Positions 52,348-63,352 of a stretch of DNA of 64,000 nt are shown in pieces. The translations under genes and the position numbers were made by a program. A model generated the notes under the pieces. That model was given only the letters and a program-made list of their open reading frames with translations, made no database searches and was not told the DNA's origin. The DNA is from an uncultured Tenacibaculum sp. (lineage in GTDB: Bacteria; Bacteroidota; Bacteroidia; Flavobacteriales; Flavobacteriaceae). Within the stretch, counting starts at the first letter, position 1. Every line of letters begins with the position of its first letter. The stretch is taken from assembly GCA_937922085.1 (NCBI GenBank), contig CAKZVD010000038.1, forward strand, positions 22,674-86,673. The letters are read 5' to 3'.

Positions 52348-54903
52348 TTATTCATCACTTATTTCTGTTCTTGTTTCTTCAGGTTTGTCACCTTTTTCAA
52401 TTTTAATGGTGAGCCTTTTAGTGGTATCATCTAGATCCATAAAAATAGTATCTCCTTCAACTAGTTTAGAATTTACGATTTCTTCAGCTAAAGCATCTTC
52501 GATATATTTTTGAATAGCACGTTTAAGAGGTCTTGCTCCATATTGTTTATCAAAACCTTTATCAGCAATATAATCTTTTGCTTTTTCTGTAAGATTTAAA
52601 TTATATCCTAAATCTGAAATACGATCTAAAAGTTTTGCTAACTCGATATCAATAATCTTATGAATATCTTCACGTTCTAATGAATTAAATACAATAACAT
52701 CATCAATACGATTTAAAAATTCTGGAGCAAAAGATTTCTTTAAAGCTCCTTCGATAATACTTTTAGCATGTGCATCTTCTTGTTCTTTTTTAGATTGCGT
52801 ACCAAAACCAACTCCACCACCAAAATCTTTTACTTTTCTGGCTCCTATATTTGATGTCATAATGATAATAGAGTTTCTAAAATCAATCTTTCTACCCAAA
52901 CTATCTGTAATATGTCCATCATCTAATACTTGTAAAAGCATGTTAAAAACATCTGGATGCGCTTTTTCAATTTCATCTAAAAGTATTACGGAATAAGGTT
53001 TACGGCGAACTTTTTCAGTTAATTGTCCACCTTCTTCATATCCAACATATCCAGGAGGTGCTCCAATTAATCTAGAGATAGCAAACTTCTCCATGTATTC
53101 ACTCATATCAATTCGTATTAGAGAATCGTCAGAATCAAATAATTCGCGAGCTAATACTTTTGCTAATTGCGTTTTACCAACACCTGTAGAACCTAAGAAA
53201 ATGAAAGAACCAATAGGTTTGTTAGGGTCTTTTAAACCAACACGATTACGTTGAATAGCTTTTACAACTTTAGTAACTGCTTCGTCTTGACCAATTACTT
53301 TTCCTTTAATTAAAGAAGGTAATTCAGCCAAACGATTACTTTCAGCTTCTGCAACTCTGTTTACAGGTATTCCTGTCATCATAGAAACTACTTCAGCAAC
53401 ATTTTCTTCGGTAACAACCTCTCTATGTAATTTAGAATCTTGTTCCCATTGCTGTTGAGCAGAGTCTAATGCTGCTTCTATGTTTTTTTCATCATCTCTT
53501 AACTTGGCAGCTTCTTCATATTTTTGTCCACTAACCGCTTTTGTTTTACGACTTCTAATTTCTTCTAATTTAGACTCTAGTTCTAAAATTTGTTGTGGTA
53601 CTACAATATTTGTAATATGAATTCGTGAACCCGCTTCATCTAAAGCATCAATAGCTTTGTCTGGTAAAAAACGATCTGTCATATAACGATTCGTTAATTT
53701 AACACAGGCTAAAATTGCTTCATCAGTAAATTCAACATTATGATGTGTTTCGTATTTTCCTTTTATGTTATGAAGAATCTGTACAGTTTCTTCAACAGTA
53801 GTAGGATCTACCACAACTTTTTGAAAACGACGTTCTAAAGCACCATCTTTTTCGATGTTTGTTCTATATTCGTCTAGAGTTGTAGCTCCAATACATTGAA
53901 TTTCACCACGTGCTAATGCTGGTTTCAACATGTTAGAAGCATCTAAAGAACCAGTAGCGCCTCCAGCACCAACTATGGTGTGAATTTCATCGATAAATAA
54001 AATGATATCTTCATTTTTTTCAAGTTCATTCATTAAAGCTTTCATACGCTCTTCAAACTGCCCTCTATACTTTGTTCCAGCAACTAAGCTAGCTAAATCT
54101 AAAGAAACAATTCTTTTGTCAAAAAGAATTCTAGATACTTTTCTATTAACAATACGTAAGGCTAAACCTTCTGCTATAGCAGATTTACCAACACCAGGTT
54201 CACCAATTAACATAGGGTTATTTTTCTTACGTCTACTTAAAATTTGAGATACACGCTCAATTTCTTTTAGTCTTCCAACCACAGGATCTAATTTTCCTCC
54301 TTCAGCTAAAGCAGTTAAATCTCTTCCGAAATTATCTAAAACAGGGGTTTTAGACTTTTTACTGGCTTTGCTTCTTTGTGATTGTTGACCATAAGGTTCA
54401 GATTTTTCATCAGCAAAATCATCTCCAGATGTTTCTGATGTCGGGGTTATCGGTAAATCACCGTCTTCTATATTTAGCTCTTTGTACATCGCTTTTGCTT
54501 GATCGTAGTCAACATCATATTTTTGTAATAATTTAGTTGAAGGATCGTTTTCATTACGTAAAATGCAAAGTAATAAATGGGCAGTATCTATAGCGTTACT
54601 TTGATAAAGTTTAGCTTCTAAAAAAGTTGTTTTAATAGCTTTTTCTGCCTGTCTAGTTAAATGCAAATTGGTTTTTTTATTTAATTCATTAGAAGAAGTA
54701 GGGTTTAATTTTTCTAATTTTTTACGAATTAAATCTAAATCTATATCGAAAGTTGTTAATATATCTACCGCTTTTCCATCTCCTTTTCTAATTAAACCTA
54801 GTAAAAGATGTTCAGTGCCAATAAAATCATGGCCTAGTCGTAAAGCTTCTTCTTTACTAAAAGTGATCACATCTCTAACTTCCGGTGAAAAATTTTCGTC
54901 CAT
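52348..54903 (-). CDS. clpC: ATP-dependent Clp protease ATP-binding subunit ClpC
   Basis: ClpC is a Hsp100 unfoldase that feeds substrates to ClpP. The 851-aa protein has Clp N repeats (about 1-150), a first AAA+ module (GEPGVGKSAI, Walker B IILFIDEIHTIVG), a UVR-type coiled segment (around residue 440), and a second AAA+ module (GSTGVGKTQL, VILLDEIEKAHPD). The C-terminal D2-small domain has the ClpP-loop region. It is divergent from gyrA. Confidence 0.94.
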   Translation of the reverse strand: MDENFSPEVRDVITFSKEEALRLGHDFIGTEHLLLGLIRKGDGKAVDILTTFDIDLDLIRKKLEKLNPTSSNELNKKTNLHLTRQAEKAIKTTFLEAKLYQSNAIDTAHLLLCILRNENDPSTKLLQKYDVDYDQAKAMYKELNIEDGDLPITPTSETSGDDFADEKSEPYGQQSQRSKASKKSKTPVLDNFGRDLTALAEGGKLDPVVGRLKEIERVSQILSRRKKNNPMLIGEPGVGKSAIAEGLALRIVNRKVSRILFDKRIVSLDLASLVAGTKYRGQFEERMKALMNELEKNEDIILFIDEIHTIVGAGGATGSLDASNMLKPALARGEIQCIGATTLDEYRTNIEKDGALERRFQKVVVDPTTVEETVQILHNIKGKYETHHNVEFTDEAILACVKLTNRYMTDRFLPDKAIDALDEAGSRIHITNIVVPQQILELESKLEEIRSRKTKAVSGQKYEEAAKLRDDEKNIEAALDSAQQQWEQDSKLHREVVTEENVAEVVSMMTGIPVNRVAEAESNRLAELPSLIKGKVIGQDEAVTKVVKAIQRNRVGLKDPNKPIGSFIFLGSTGVGKTQLAKVLARELFDSDDSLIRIDMSEYMEKFAISRLIGAPPGYVGYEEGGQLTEKVRRKPYSVILLDEIEKAHPDVFNMLLQVLDDGHITDSLGRKIDFRNSIIIMTSNIGARKVKDFGGGVGFGTQSKKEQEDAHAKSIIEGALKKSFAPEFLNRIDDVIVFNSLEREDIHKIIDIELAKLLDRISDLGYNLNLTEKAKDYIADKGFDKQYGARPLKRAIQKYIEDALAEEIVNSKLVEGDTIFMDLDDTTKRLTIKIEKGDKPEETRTEISDE

Positions 54904-55203
54904 AAATTAATTTTCTTTAGTTGTAAAGTTAATAAGAAATTTTCAAGAAAAATTACAAAAAATATGCCAGTTAAAAAAATAGACAAAAAGACAGTGTTTA
55001 AATATGTGTTAAAACTGTTGAAAAGCTAGTTGAATTGTTAATAAGTAAAGTGAAAATAATTGGTTAAAAATTGGGTATTTTTACTTAATATAATATCTTG
55101 CATTGTTATATAGATGCTAATAGTTAGCAAAAAAAGTGGATTTTATAGTTGTTAAAATTCACTTTTTTAACGAAAAGAATTCTAATATTATAAAAAGATT
55201 AAT
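54904..55203. other. 300-bp divergent region between clpC and gyrA
   Basis: This AT-rich gap must hold promoters for both genes. TAACTTTA at about 54925-54932 on the minus strand is a one-mismatch -7 box for clpC. TATTTTTA near 55075-55082 is a one-mismatch box for gyrA. A terminator-like stem lies between that box and the gyrA ATG. No open frame was found. Confidence 0.4.
55130..55168 (+). promoter_or_regulatory. Terminator-like hairpin in the gyrA leader
   Basis: Sixteen-base arms (55130-55145 and 55153-55168) pair with one mismatch around a seven-base loop and end in six T. It lies 36 bases before the gyrA ATG, with no upstream gene reading towards it. Confidence 0.5.
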
Positions 55204-57693
55204 ATGGCAGATGGCGAAAAGTTGATTCCAATTAATATTGAAGAGCAAATGAAATCAGCTTACATTGATTATTCAATGTCAGTAATTGTATCAAGAGCTC
55301 TACCTGATGTAAGAGATGGTTTAAAACCAGTACATAGAAGAGTATTATTTGGAATGCATGAATTGGGGATAAAATCTACAGGAGCTTATAAAAAGTCAGC
55401 AAGAATTGTTGGAGAAGTTTTAGGTAAGTACCACCCACATGGAGATACATCGGTATATGATTCTATGGTGAGAATGGCACAACATTGGAGTGTGCGTTAT
55501 ATGATGGTTGATGGTCAAGGGAATTTTGGTTCTGTAGATGGAGATAGTCCTGCAGCAATGCGTTATACGGAGGTACGTATGCAGAAAATCTCTGAAGATA
55601 TGTTAGGAGATATTGAAAAAGAGACTGTAGATCATAAATTAAATTTTGATGATACTTTAAAGGAACCTACTGTTTTACCTACAAAAATACCAAATTTATT
55701 GGTAAATGGAGCTTCAGGTATTGCAGTTGGTATGGCGACAAACATGGCGCCACATAACTTAACAGAAGTAGTTAATGGAACTATTGCTTATATTGAAAAT
55801 AGAGATATTGAGATTGATGAATTAATGCAATATGTTAAGGCTCCAGATTTTCCTACTGGCGGTATAATATATGGTTATGATGGTGTAAGAGATGCTTTTC
55901 ATACGGGTAGAGGACGTATTGTAATGCGTGCAAAAGCTACTATTGAAGAGGTGAAAGGACGTGAATGTATTATTGTTACTGAAATTCCTTACCAAGTTAA
56001 CAAAGCTGATATGATTAAGAAGACAGCTGATCTTGTTAATGATAAAAAGTTAGAAGGGATTTCGAGTATTAGAGATGAATCTGACCGTAAAGGAATGCGT
56101 ATCGTTTATATCTTAAAAAGAGATGCTATTCCTAATATTGTTTTAAATAAACTATTTAAATATACACAATTACAAACTTCTTTTAGTGTAAATAACATTG
56201 CTCTAGTAAAAGGAAGACCAGAGCAATTAAATTTAAAACAATTAATTCATTATTTCGTAGAACACAGACATGAGGTAGTTGTTCGTAGAACTGAATTTGA
56301 ATTAAAAAAAGCTGAAGCAAGAGCGCACATCTTAGAAGGGTTAATTATTGCTTCTGATAATATAGATGAAGTAATAGCTATTATTAGAGCATCGAAAAAT
56401 GCAGACGAAGCTAGAGAGAAATTAATAGAACGTTTTGAATTAACAGAAATTCAAGCAAAAGCAATTGTAGAAATGCGATTGCGTCAGTTGACAGGTCTGG
56501 AACAAGATAAGTTGAGAGCAGAATACGATGATGTTATGCTCACTATTGCTGATTTAAAAGATATTTTAGGAAGCGAAGAGAGACGTTATAAAATAATTAC
56601 AGAAGAATTAATTTATGTGCGTGATAAATATGGCGATGAGCGTCGTTCTGTTATAGAGTATGCTGGGGGAGATATGAGTATTGAAGATATGATTCCTGAC
56701 ACTAAAGTAGTAGTAACTATTTCTCATGCAGGGTATGTTAAGCGTACTAATTTAGATGAATATAAAGTTCAGAATAGAGGAGGAAGAGGTCAAAAAGGAG
56801 TTACTACTCGTAATGAAGATTTCTTAGAGCACTTATTTATAGGGACAAATCATCAGCACATGCTTTTCTTTACACAAAAGGGGAAAGTATTTTGGATGCG
56901 AGTTTATGAAATTCCTGAAGGAGGTAAAAATACTAAAGGAAGAGCAATTCAAAATCTTATCAATATAGAACAAGATGACAAAGTAAAAGCATTCTTGGTT
57001 ACTGATAGTTTAAAAGACGAAGATTATATCAATAGTCATTATGTAATAATGGCTACTAAAAAAGGAAAAGTAAAGAAAACTCCTTTAGAACAATATTCTC
57101 GCCCTAGAGCAAATGGAATTAATGCTATTACTATTAAAGAAGGCGATGAGTTATTAGAAGCTAAGTTAACTACAGGAGATAGCCAAGTAATGTTAGCATT
57201 GAAATCTGGAAAATCTATTCGTTTTGAAGAAGAGAAAACGAGACCTATGGGTAGAACTGCTTCAGGTGTTAGAGGAATCACTTTACAGCACGAAGATGAT
57301 GAAGTAATAGGTATGGTTTCTGTGAATGATATGGAAAGTAATATTTTAGTAGTTTCTGAAAAAGGATATGGTAAACGATCTAAACTGGAAGACTATAGAG
57401 TTACTAATAGAGGAGGAAAAGGAGTTAAAACATTAAATATTTCGGAAAAAACAGGTAATTTGGTAGCTATAAAAAATGTAGATAATTCTAATGATTTAAT
57501 GATTATCAATAAATCAGGAATTACTATCAGAATGGCTGTAGAAGATTTACGTGTTATGGGACGTGCAACTCAAGGTGTTCGATTAATTAATATTAAAAAT
57601 AATGACAGTATTGCAGCTGTTGCTAAAGTTATGCAAGAAGAAGATGAAGATGAGAATGGCACGGAAATTGAAAATGAAACTATTGTAAATTAA
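55204..57693 (+). CDS. gyrA: DNA gyrase subunit A
   Basis: GyrA is the DNA-cleaving subunit of gyrase. The 829-aa protein has the winged-helix with the quinolone-determining region [11 protein letters not shown] (near residues 76-86), the catalytic tyrosine in [10 protein letters not shown] near 122, the tower and coiled coil, and a C-terminal beta-pinwheel with the GyrA-box [11 protein letters not shown] near residue 540. A short acidic tail ends it. A TPR protein gene follows 35 bases later. Confidence 0.95.
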   Translation: MADGEKLIPINIEEQMKSAYIDYSMSVIVSRALPDVRDGLKPVHRRVLFGMHELGIKSTGAYKKSARIVGEVLGKYHPHGDTSVYDSMVRMAQHWSVRYMMVDGQGNFGSVDGDSPAAMRYTEVRMQKISEDMLGDIEKETVDHKLNFDDTLKEPTVLPTKIPNLLVNGASGIAVGMATNMAPHNLTEVVNGTIAYIENRDIEIDELMQYVKAPDFPTGGIIYGYDGVRDAFHTGRGRIVMRAKATIEEVKGRECIIVTEIPYQVNKADMIKKTADLVNDKKLEGISSIRDESDRKGMRIVYILKRDAIPNIVLNKLFKYTQLQTSFSVNNIALVKGRPEQLNLKQLIHYFVEHRHEVVVRRTEFELKKAEARAHILEGLIIASDNIDEVIAIIRASKNADEAREKLIERFELTEIQAKAIVEMRLRQLTGLEQDKLRAEYDDVMLTIADLKDILGSEERRYKIITEELIYVRDKYGDERRSVIEYAGGDMSIEDMIPDTKVVVTISHAGYVKRTNLDEYKVQNRGGRGQKGVTTRNEDFLEHLFIGTNHQHMLFFTQKGKVFWMRVYEIPEGGKNTKGRAIQNLINIEQDDKVKAFLVTDSLKDEDYINSHYVIMATKKGKVKKTPLEQYSRPRANGINAITIKEGDELLEAKLTTGDSQVMLALKSGKSIRFEEEKTRPMGRTASGVRGITLQHEDDEVIGMVSVNDMESNILVVSEKGYGKRSKLEDYRVTNRGGKGVKTLNISEKTGNLVAIKNVDNSNDLMIINKSGITIRMAVEDLRVMGRATQGVRLINIKNNDSIAAVAKVMQEEDEDENGTEIENETIVN

Positions 57694-57728
57694 GAATTCT
57701 GTATAACATAAAAATAAAAACAACTAAA

Positions 57729-58973
57729 ATGAGAAAACAAGTATTGGTATTTTCTTTAGGTTTATTAACATTAGCTTCTTTCGCACAAAAGAAAGAACTT
57801 AAATCTATAGAAAAGGCACTTAATAAAAATGATTTTAATGGAGCATCAACAATTGTAAAATCAATAGAAGGATCAATTGAAGGGGCAGATGATAAATATA
57901 AATCTAAGTACTACTTTTTAAAAGGTCAAACAGAAGTAGGAAAGAAAGATTATGAAAAAGCGGTTGCAGCTTTTAATCAATTATTTGATTTTGAAAAGAA
58001 AATAGGTAAAGAGCGTTATTCTTCTGAAGCTAGACCAGTTATGAATAAAATTATACAGTCTGTTTCTGAAAAAGCTATTAACTCATACAATAAGGATAAA
58101 AACTTTGTTGAAGCGGCTAAATATTTTTACATGACTTATAAATTAAGTCCTAAAGATACTTCATTTGCCTATAATGCAGCAGTAAGTGCAACGCAAGCTA
58201 AGAAGTATGAAGATGCTTTAAAGTACTATAAAGAGTTAAGGGATGTTGGTTATACAGGTAAAGAAACTCTGTATTTAGCTACTAACAAAGAGAATGGTAA
58301 AGAAGAGAATTTGGGTAGTAAAACTCAAAGAGATTTAATGGTTAAATCCGGAAAATATTTGAAGCCAGTTAATAAGACTACAGACGGTAAATCAGCTTTA
58401 ATTATAAAAAACATAGCTTTAATTTTAAAAGAACAGGGTAAAACAGATGAAGCTATAGCAGCATTGTCTGAAGCAAGAAAAGCAAACCCTAAAGATTTAA
58501 ATTTATTATTGAATGAAGCTGATATGTATATAAAGCTTGGTAAAATGGATAAGTTTGGAGAGTTGATGAATGAAGCAGTCTCTTTAGATCCTAATAACCC
58601 TAGTTTATATTATAATTTAGGAGTTGTAAACTTTAATCAAGGTAGAGCAGAGGATGCTATTAAATATTATAAAAAAGCAATTGAATTAAAATCAGATTAT
58701 GCAGATGCATATATGAATTTATCAGTTGTTATCTTGGATAAAGAGAAAGCGATTGTTGAAGAAATGAATAAGAATTTATCGAACTTTAAGAAATACGATC
58801 AACTGGCTTTAGATCAAAAAAACGTATATAAAGAAGCGTTACCTTATTTAGAAAAAGCTGATGGCTTAAATCGAACAGTAGATACTGTTAAATCTTTAAT
58901 GAGTATTTATGAAGTTTTAGAGATGAACTCTAAGTCTAAAGAATTTAGAGATTTATATAAATCAATGAGATAA
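57729..58973 (+). CDS. Exported tetratricopeptide repeat protein
   Basis: The 414-aa protein has a Sec signal peptide (MRKQVLVFSLGLLTLASFAQ) and several TPR motifs, the clearest at about residues 222-325, including PSLYYNLGVVNFNQGRAEDA and IKYYKKAIELKSDYADAY. It probably scaffolds a periplasmic or outer-membrane complex. Co-occurrence with gyrA in one orientation is a common flavobacterial arrangement; a functional link is not implied. Confidence 0.85.
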   Translation: MRKQVLVFSLGLLTLASFAQKKELKSIEKALNKNDFNGASTIVKSIEGSIEGADDKYKSKYYFLKGQTEVGKKDYEKAVAAFNQLFDFEKKIGKERYSSEARPVMNKIIQSVSEKAINSYNKDKNFVEAAKYFYMTYKLSPKDTSFAYNAAVSATQAKKYEDALKYYKELRDVGYTGKETLYLATNKENGKEENLGSKTQRDLMVKSGKYLKPVNKTTDGKSALIIKNIALILKEQGKTDEAIAALSEARKANPKDLNLLLNEADMYIKLGKMDKFGELMNEAVSLDPNNPSLYYNLGVVNFNQGRAEDAIKYYKKAIELKSDYADAYMNLSVVILDKEKAIVEEMNKNLSNFKKYDQLALDQKNVYKEALPYLEKADGLNRTVDTVKSLMSIYEVLEMNSKSKEFRDLYKSMR

Positions 58974-59000
58974 GTAGTAATATACTTGAGTAAAATAGAA

Positions 59001-59032
59001 AAGGCGGAAATTTTAAATTTCCGCCTTTTTTT
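59001..59032 (+). terminator. Terminator after the TPR gene
   Basis: AAGGCGGAAATTT and AAATTTCCGCCTT arms are followed by a T-run that overlaps the stop codon of the convergent gene. Confidence 0.85.
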
Positions 59033-59798
59033 ATATCATTTTTTTAATCATTCTGAGTTTATGAGAATGTTTTAAAGTATCAGTATTGTATATTCCACTA
59101 TGATCTAGTTTGTCTATTCTAACTTTACCATGAGCATGAATAATATTGTAATCATTCATAACAATGCCTACATGAGTAATGTGGCCTTCTTCATTATCAA
59201 AAAAAGCTAAATCACCGGGTTCACTTTCTTCTATAAAACTTAAAACATCTCCTTGTGTAGCTTGTTCTTTTGCATCTCTAAGTAAACTGTAACCACAAAG
59301 TTTGTAAACAGTTTGAGTAAATCCAGAACAATCTATTCCAAAAGGAGTTTTTCCTCCCCATAAATAAGGGGTGTTTAAAAATAGAAAAGCAATTTCTACA
59401 ATAGAATTTTTAGGTAATTGTTTACTGTTAATTTTGCCTTCATAGATATATGAATTGTTATTAATAGTAAATGTATTCTTCTTGTAAAAAGGTAATCTAG
59501 CACCTAGAGGAATTGTTGTTAAATTATTGTTTTTATCAGAAATAAAATCAATTAATTCTCCAGCGTAGAATTGATGTTCGTTTTCTAGTTGATTAAAAGT
59601 GATTTCAGATATTTCTTCATATTGTTTATTATCTACATACCCTTCATATCCATCAAAAGCTAATTTGATTTTACTCCACTTTTTTGTTCTATCTAAAACA
59701 TAGAAATGTTCACCAAAAATAATTTGATTAACCATTTCAGAAGTATCTGAAGGTTCTAAACGAAGCGGTATAATACTTAAATTACAAATTCCAAACAA
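59031..59798 (-). CDS. NlpC/P60-family C40 peptidase
   Basis: The 255-aa protein has an SH3-like N-terminal region (about 1-60), a second SH3-like segment and a C-terminal NlpC/P60 domain. The catalytic Cys is in FGIDCSGFTQTVY and His in GHITHVGIV with a following polar residue in IIHAHG. Such enzymes cleave gamma-D-glutamyl-diaminopimelate or related peptide bonds of cell-wall fragments. The start is TTG; no in-frame ATG exists after the thiolase stop. No clear signal peptide remains, so a cytosolic recycling role is possible. Confidence 0.82.
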   Translation of the reverse strand: MFGICNLSIIPLRLEPSDTSEMVNQIIFGEHFYVLDRTKKWSKIKLAFDGYEGYVDNKQYEEISEITFNQLENEHQFYAGELIDFISDKNNNLTTIPLGARLPFYKKNTFTINNNSYIYEGKINSKQLPKNSIVEIAFLFLNTPYLWGGKTPFGIDCSGFTQTVYKLCGYSLLRDAKEQATQGDVLSFIEESEPGDLAFFDNEEGHITHVGIVMNDYNIIHAHGKVRIDKLDHSGIYNTDTLKHSHKLRMIKKMI

Positions 59799-59816
59799 TA
59801 GGAAAACTTTTAAAAA

Positions 59817-60992
59817 TTAAATTCTTTCAATAACCATTGCGCTAGCACCACCACCACCATTACAAATACCAGCAGCACCTATTTTAGCATTGTTTTGTTT
59901 TAAAATTGAAGTTAAAGCAATAACAATTCTAGCTCCAGAAACACCTAGTGGATGACCTAAAGAAACAGCTCCTCCATTAACATTTACTTTATCTGAATCT
60001 AATCCTAAAATTTTTGTATTAGCTAACCCAACAACAGAAAAAGCTTCATTTAATTCAAAATAATCAACTTCATCAGTAGAAATACCAGCTTTAGCTAAAG
60101 CTTTAGGTAATGCTTTAGCAGGTGCGGTTGTAAACCATTTAGGTTCATGAGCAGCATCTGCATATCCTTTGATTTTTGCAAGAGGCTGTATACCTAATTC
60201 TTTAGCTTTATCAGCAGACATTAAGACCAATGCAGCCCCACCATCATTTATTGTAGATGCATTTGCAGCAGTAACAGTTCCTTCTTTAGTAAAAGCAGGT
60301 CGTAAAGATGGTATTTTTTCCATTCTTACATTTTTGTATTCTTCATCTTCACTAAAAATAACAGGTTCTCCTCTTCTTTGTGGTACTTCAACAGGTACAA
60401 TTTCATCCGCAAACTTTCCTTCGTTCCAAGCTTTAGCAGAACGATTGTAAGATTCTATAGCGAAATTATCTTGATCTTCTCTAGAAAAATTGTATTCAGT
60501 AGCGCATTCATCAGCACAAACGCCCATGGCAACTTTTTCGTAAGCATCAACTAAACCATCTCTTTGCATTCCATCTTCCATTTTTACTGGACCGAATTTG
60601 GTAGAAGATCTTGCATGTTGATAATGGGGTATCATACTCATATTTTCCATTCCTCCAGCTACAACGATTTCTGCATCACCTAAAGCAATTGTCTGCGCAG
60701 CTAACATGATAGATTTCATACCAGAAGAACATACTTTATTAACAGTAGTACAAGGCACTGTATCTGGAATACCAGCCATGATAGCTGCTTGCCTAGCAGG
60801 AGCTTGACCTAAACCTGCAGATACAACATTACCCATATAAACTTCTTCTACTTGGTTTGGTTCAATATTTAATTTATTTAACGCGCCTTTGATAGCAATA
60901 GCTCCTAATTTAGGAGCAGGTATATTAGACAATGTACCTAAAAAACTTCCAATTGGAGTTCTAGCTACAGATGCAATAACTACTTCTTTCAT
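59817..60992 (-). CDS. Acetyl-CoA C-acyltransferase (thiolase)
   Basis: The 391-aa thiolase condenses two acetyl-CoA or cleaves 3-oxoacyl-CoA. Catalytic motifs are intact: Cys in NKVCSSGMKS near residue 88, His in GHPLGVSGAR near 347 and Cys in CNGGGGAS near 377. Length and NEAFSVVGLANTKILG are typical of acetoacetyl-CoA thiolases (AtoB/PhaA). It is followed 18 bases later by the NlpC/P60 gene in the same transcript. Confidence 0.92.
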   Translation of the reverse strand: MKEVVIASVARTPIGSFLGTLSNIPAPKLGAIAIKGALNKLNIEPNQVEEVYMGNVVSAGLGQAPARQAAIMAGIPDTVPCTTVNKVCSSGMKSIMLAAQTIALGDAEIVVAGGMENMSMIPHYQHARSSTKFGPVKMEDGMQRDGLVDAYEKVAMGVCADECATEYNFSREDQDNFAIESYNRSAKAWNEGKFADEIVPVEVPQRRGEPVIFSEDEEYKNVRMEKIPSLRPAFTKEGTVTAANASTINDGGAALVLMSADKAKELGIQPLAKIKGYADAAHEPKWFTTAPAKALPKALAKAGISTDEVDYFELNEAFSVVGLANTKILGLDSDKVNVNGGAVSLGHPLGVSGARIVIALTSILKQNNAKIGAAGICNGGGGASAMVIERI

Positions 60993-61087
60993 TGTAAATG
61001 TATTTGTTTGTTATGTAATGCGAAAATAACCATTTTATAGCAAGTTCTCAAATAATAACAAAAGGTTATATTTACAATTCTAACTTT

Positions 61088-63154
61088 ATGAAAATGGACA
61101 AAATTATTAACAGTTTATATAAAAACAACGCATCTATTTATAGGGTATTGTTGTTCATTATCACTACTTTTTCAATTGTATATTTATTGCCAAAAGGAGG
61201 GCAGTTTAGATATGATTTTTCTAGAGGTAAACCTTGGCAGTATAATAATTTGTATGCTCCGTTTGATTTTGCAATTCAGAAATCTGAAGGAGAAGTTTCG
61301 TTAGAAATTAAGCAGATTAAAACGTCATTACAACAATGTTTTTCATATGATTTAGAGATTCCTAAAAAGAAAAAAGAAATATTTTTAAAAATGATGAATT
61401 CATTGTCGTCTTTAGATAGTGTTAATTCGTTAGAAATAGAAAAACTTACAGATGAAGGAGAACAAATAATAAAAAAAGTATATGATTACGGTTTTGTGGA
61501 TGAAGTTTCGAAGGAAAAATTAAATGAAAATACATTAATAGCAGTAAGAAAAGCACATTCTATAGAAGATGTTCCTTTTACAAAACTTACACAATCTAAA
61601 GAAATTTTGCCAATGATTGTTGAAGGTTTTTCAATTTTTAAGAAATCATTTAGTAAAGATTTTGCAGTAAAACAACTTTCTGAACTATTAGAACCTAATG
61701 TGAAATTTGATGCTGAATTTACACAAAAAGGACTGGATGAGGCAATAAAGGAAATTTCATATACTAAAGGGAAAATATCTAAAGATGAATTAATAATTCA
61801 AAAGGGAGATATTGTTGAAGGGAGAAATTTTAATATTCTAAAATCATTAAAAGAGACTTCTAAATCTCAAATATGGACCAAATCAAATTATAATTGGTTG
61901 GTGTTTGGGTATACCATTTTGGTTTCCTTAGCACTTCTAATGTTATTATTGTTTTTACACCGCTATAGGCTAGATATTTTTAATAATAATAGTCAAGTTA
62001 CTTTTATTTTTTTAAATGTTTTGCTAATCATTTTTGCCCAAACATTAATGGTTACTTATAACCCAGATTTGTTATATGTAATTCCTTTAACAATACTTCC
62101 AATTGTATTAAAAGCCTTTTTTGATGCGAGATTAGGGTTATTTACACACATATTAACTATTCTTTTACTTGGGTTTATAGTTCCTAATAGCTTTGAGTTT
62201 ATTTATTTGCATATCATTGCAGGAATTGTAACAATCTTATCTGTATCAGAATTATATAAAAGAGCTAGTCTGTTTATTTCAATATTACAAGTAACATTTG
62301 TTTATATGATTACTTATTTTGCATTTTCTATTATAAAAGAAGGGAATGCAACAAATATAAAATGGGAATATTTTGGATGGTTTGCAATGAATGGTTTGTT
62401 ATCTTTTTTAGCGGTCTTTTTTATCTATTTCTATGAAAAAGTATTTGGTTTAGTATCTGACGTTACTTTATTAGAGCTTTCTAATACAAATTCTAAACTT
62501 TTAAGGGAATTGAATGAAAAAGCACCAGGAACGTTTCAACATTCGATACAGGTGGCTAATTTAGCAGAAGCAGCAGCAAATGAAATAGGAGCAAATTCTA
62601 TGTTAGTACGTACAGGAGCCTTGTATCATGATGTAGGAAAAATGACGAACCCTAAGTATTTTACCGAAAATCAAATTACAGGAGTAAATCCACATAATGA
62701 TTTGTCTCCTAAAGATAGTGCTCAGATAATTCTAAATCATGTCATTAAAGGGATAGAAATAGCTAAAAAAAATAAAATACCAGATAGGATTATTGATTTT
62801 ATTAGAACACATCATGGAACAAATTTAGTGTACTTTTTTTATAAAAAGGAGCAAGAAAATAACCCTGATGTAGTAATTGACGAAAAGAAATTCAGATATC
62901 AAGGTCCAATACCATTTTCTAAAGAAACAGCTATTTTAATGATTTGTGATTCGGCAGAAGCGGCATCAAAGAGTTTAAAAAATCCAACAGCACAATCTAT
63001 AGACGAATTAATTGATAAAGTTGTTGAAGGGCAAAAAAACAATAATCAATTCATTAATTCAGATATTACCTTTAGGGAGATAGAAAAAATAAAAAAAATT
63101 ATTAAAGCTAAGTTGATGAATATATATCACTTACGTGTAGAGTATCCAGAGTAA
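61088..63154 (+). CDS. 7TM-HD phosphohydrolase (PgpH-like)
   Basis: The 688-aa protein has an N-terminal helix, an extracytoplasmic 7TMR-HDED domain (about 50-260), seven helices (about 275-465) and a cytoplasmic HD domain. Metal residues include His485 in FQHSIQVANLAEAA and His514-Asp515 in LYHDVGKM, plus HHGT near residue 578. In Listeria PgpH hydrolyses c-di-AMP. The window also encodes a CdaR-like YbbR protein, so c-di-AMP metabolism is plausible. A second ATG at 61094 could be the true start. Confidence 0.9.
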   Translation: MKMDKIINSLYKNNASIYRVLLFIITTFSIVYLLPKGGQFRYDFSRGKPWQYNNLYAPFDFAIQKSEGEVSLEIKQIKTSLQQCFSYDLEIPKKKKEIFLKMMNSLSSLDSVNSLEIEKLTDEGEQIIKKVYDYGFVDEVSKEKLNENTLIAVRKAHSIEDVPFTKLTQSKEILPMIVEGFSIFKKSFSKDFAVKQLSELLEPNVKFDAEFTQKGLDEAIKEISYTKGKISKDELIIQKGDIVEGRNFNILKSLKETSKSQIWTKSNYNWLVFGYTILVSLALLMLLLFLHRYRLDIFNNNSQVTFIFLNVLLIIFAQTLMVTYNPDLLYVIPLTILPIVLKAFFDARLGLFTHILTILLLGFIVPNSFEFIYLHIIAGIVTILSVSELYKRASLFISILQVTFVYMITYFAFSIIKEGNATNIKWEYFGWFAMNGLLSFLAVFFIYFYEKVFGLVSDVTLLELSNTNSKLLRELNEKAPGTFQHSIQVANLAEAAANEIGANSMLVRTGALYHDVGKMTNPKYFTENQITGVNPHNDLSPKDSAQIILNHVIKGIEIAKKNKIPDRIIDFIRTHHGTNLVYFFYKKEQENNPDVVIDEKKFRYQGPIPFSKETAILMICDSAEAASKSLKNPTAQSIDELIDKVVEGQKNNNQFINSDITFREIEKIKKIIKAKLMNIYHLRVEYPE

Positions 63155-63253
63155 GTAAAAATTTTATCAAAAAAACTTGTGAGATTCCTTTTCTAATGCT
63201 AAATTTGCACTCGCAATTTTTAGTTCAAACTTGCGGTTTGAAATTGAGATATT

Positions 63254-63337
63254 GGAGAGGTGGCAGAGTGGTAATGCAGCAGATTGCTAATCTGTCGACG
63301 GGAAACTGTCGCCAGGGTTCGAGTCCCTGTCTCTCCG
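63254..63337 (+). tRNA. tRNA-Ser (GCT)
   Basis: Acceptor GGAGAGG pairs with TCTCTCC. The anticodon arm CAGA-TTGCTAA-TCTG carries GCT, and a long variable arm (CGAC ... GTCG) fits serine. The discriminator is G. CCA is not encoded. Confidence 0.95.
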
Positions 63338-63352
63338 CTAAGAAATTGCACT

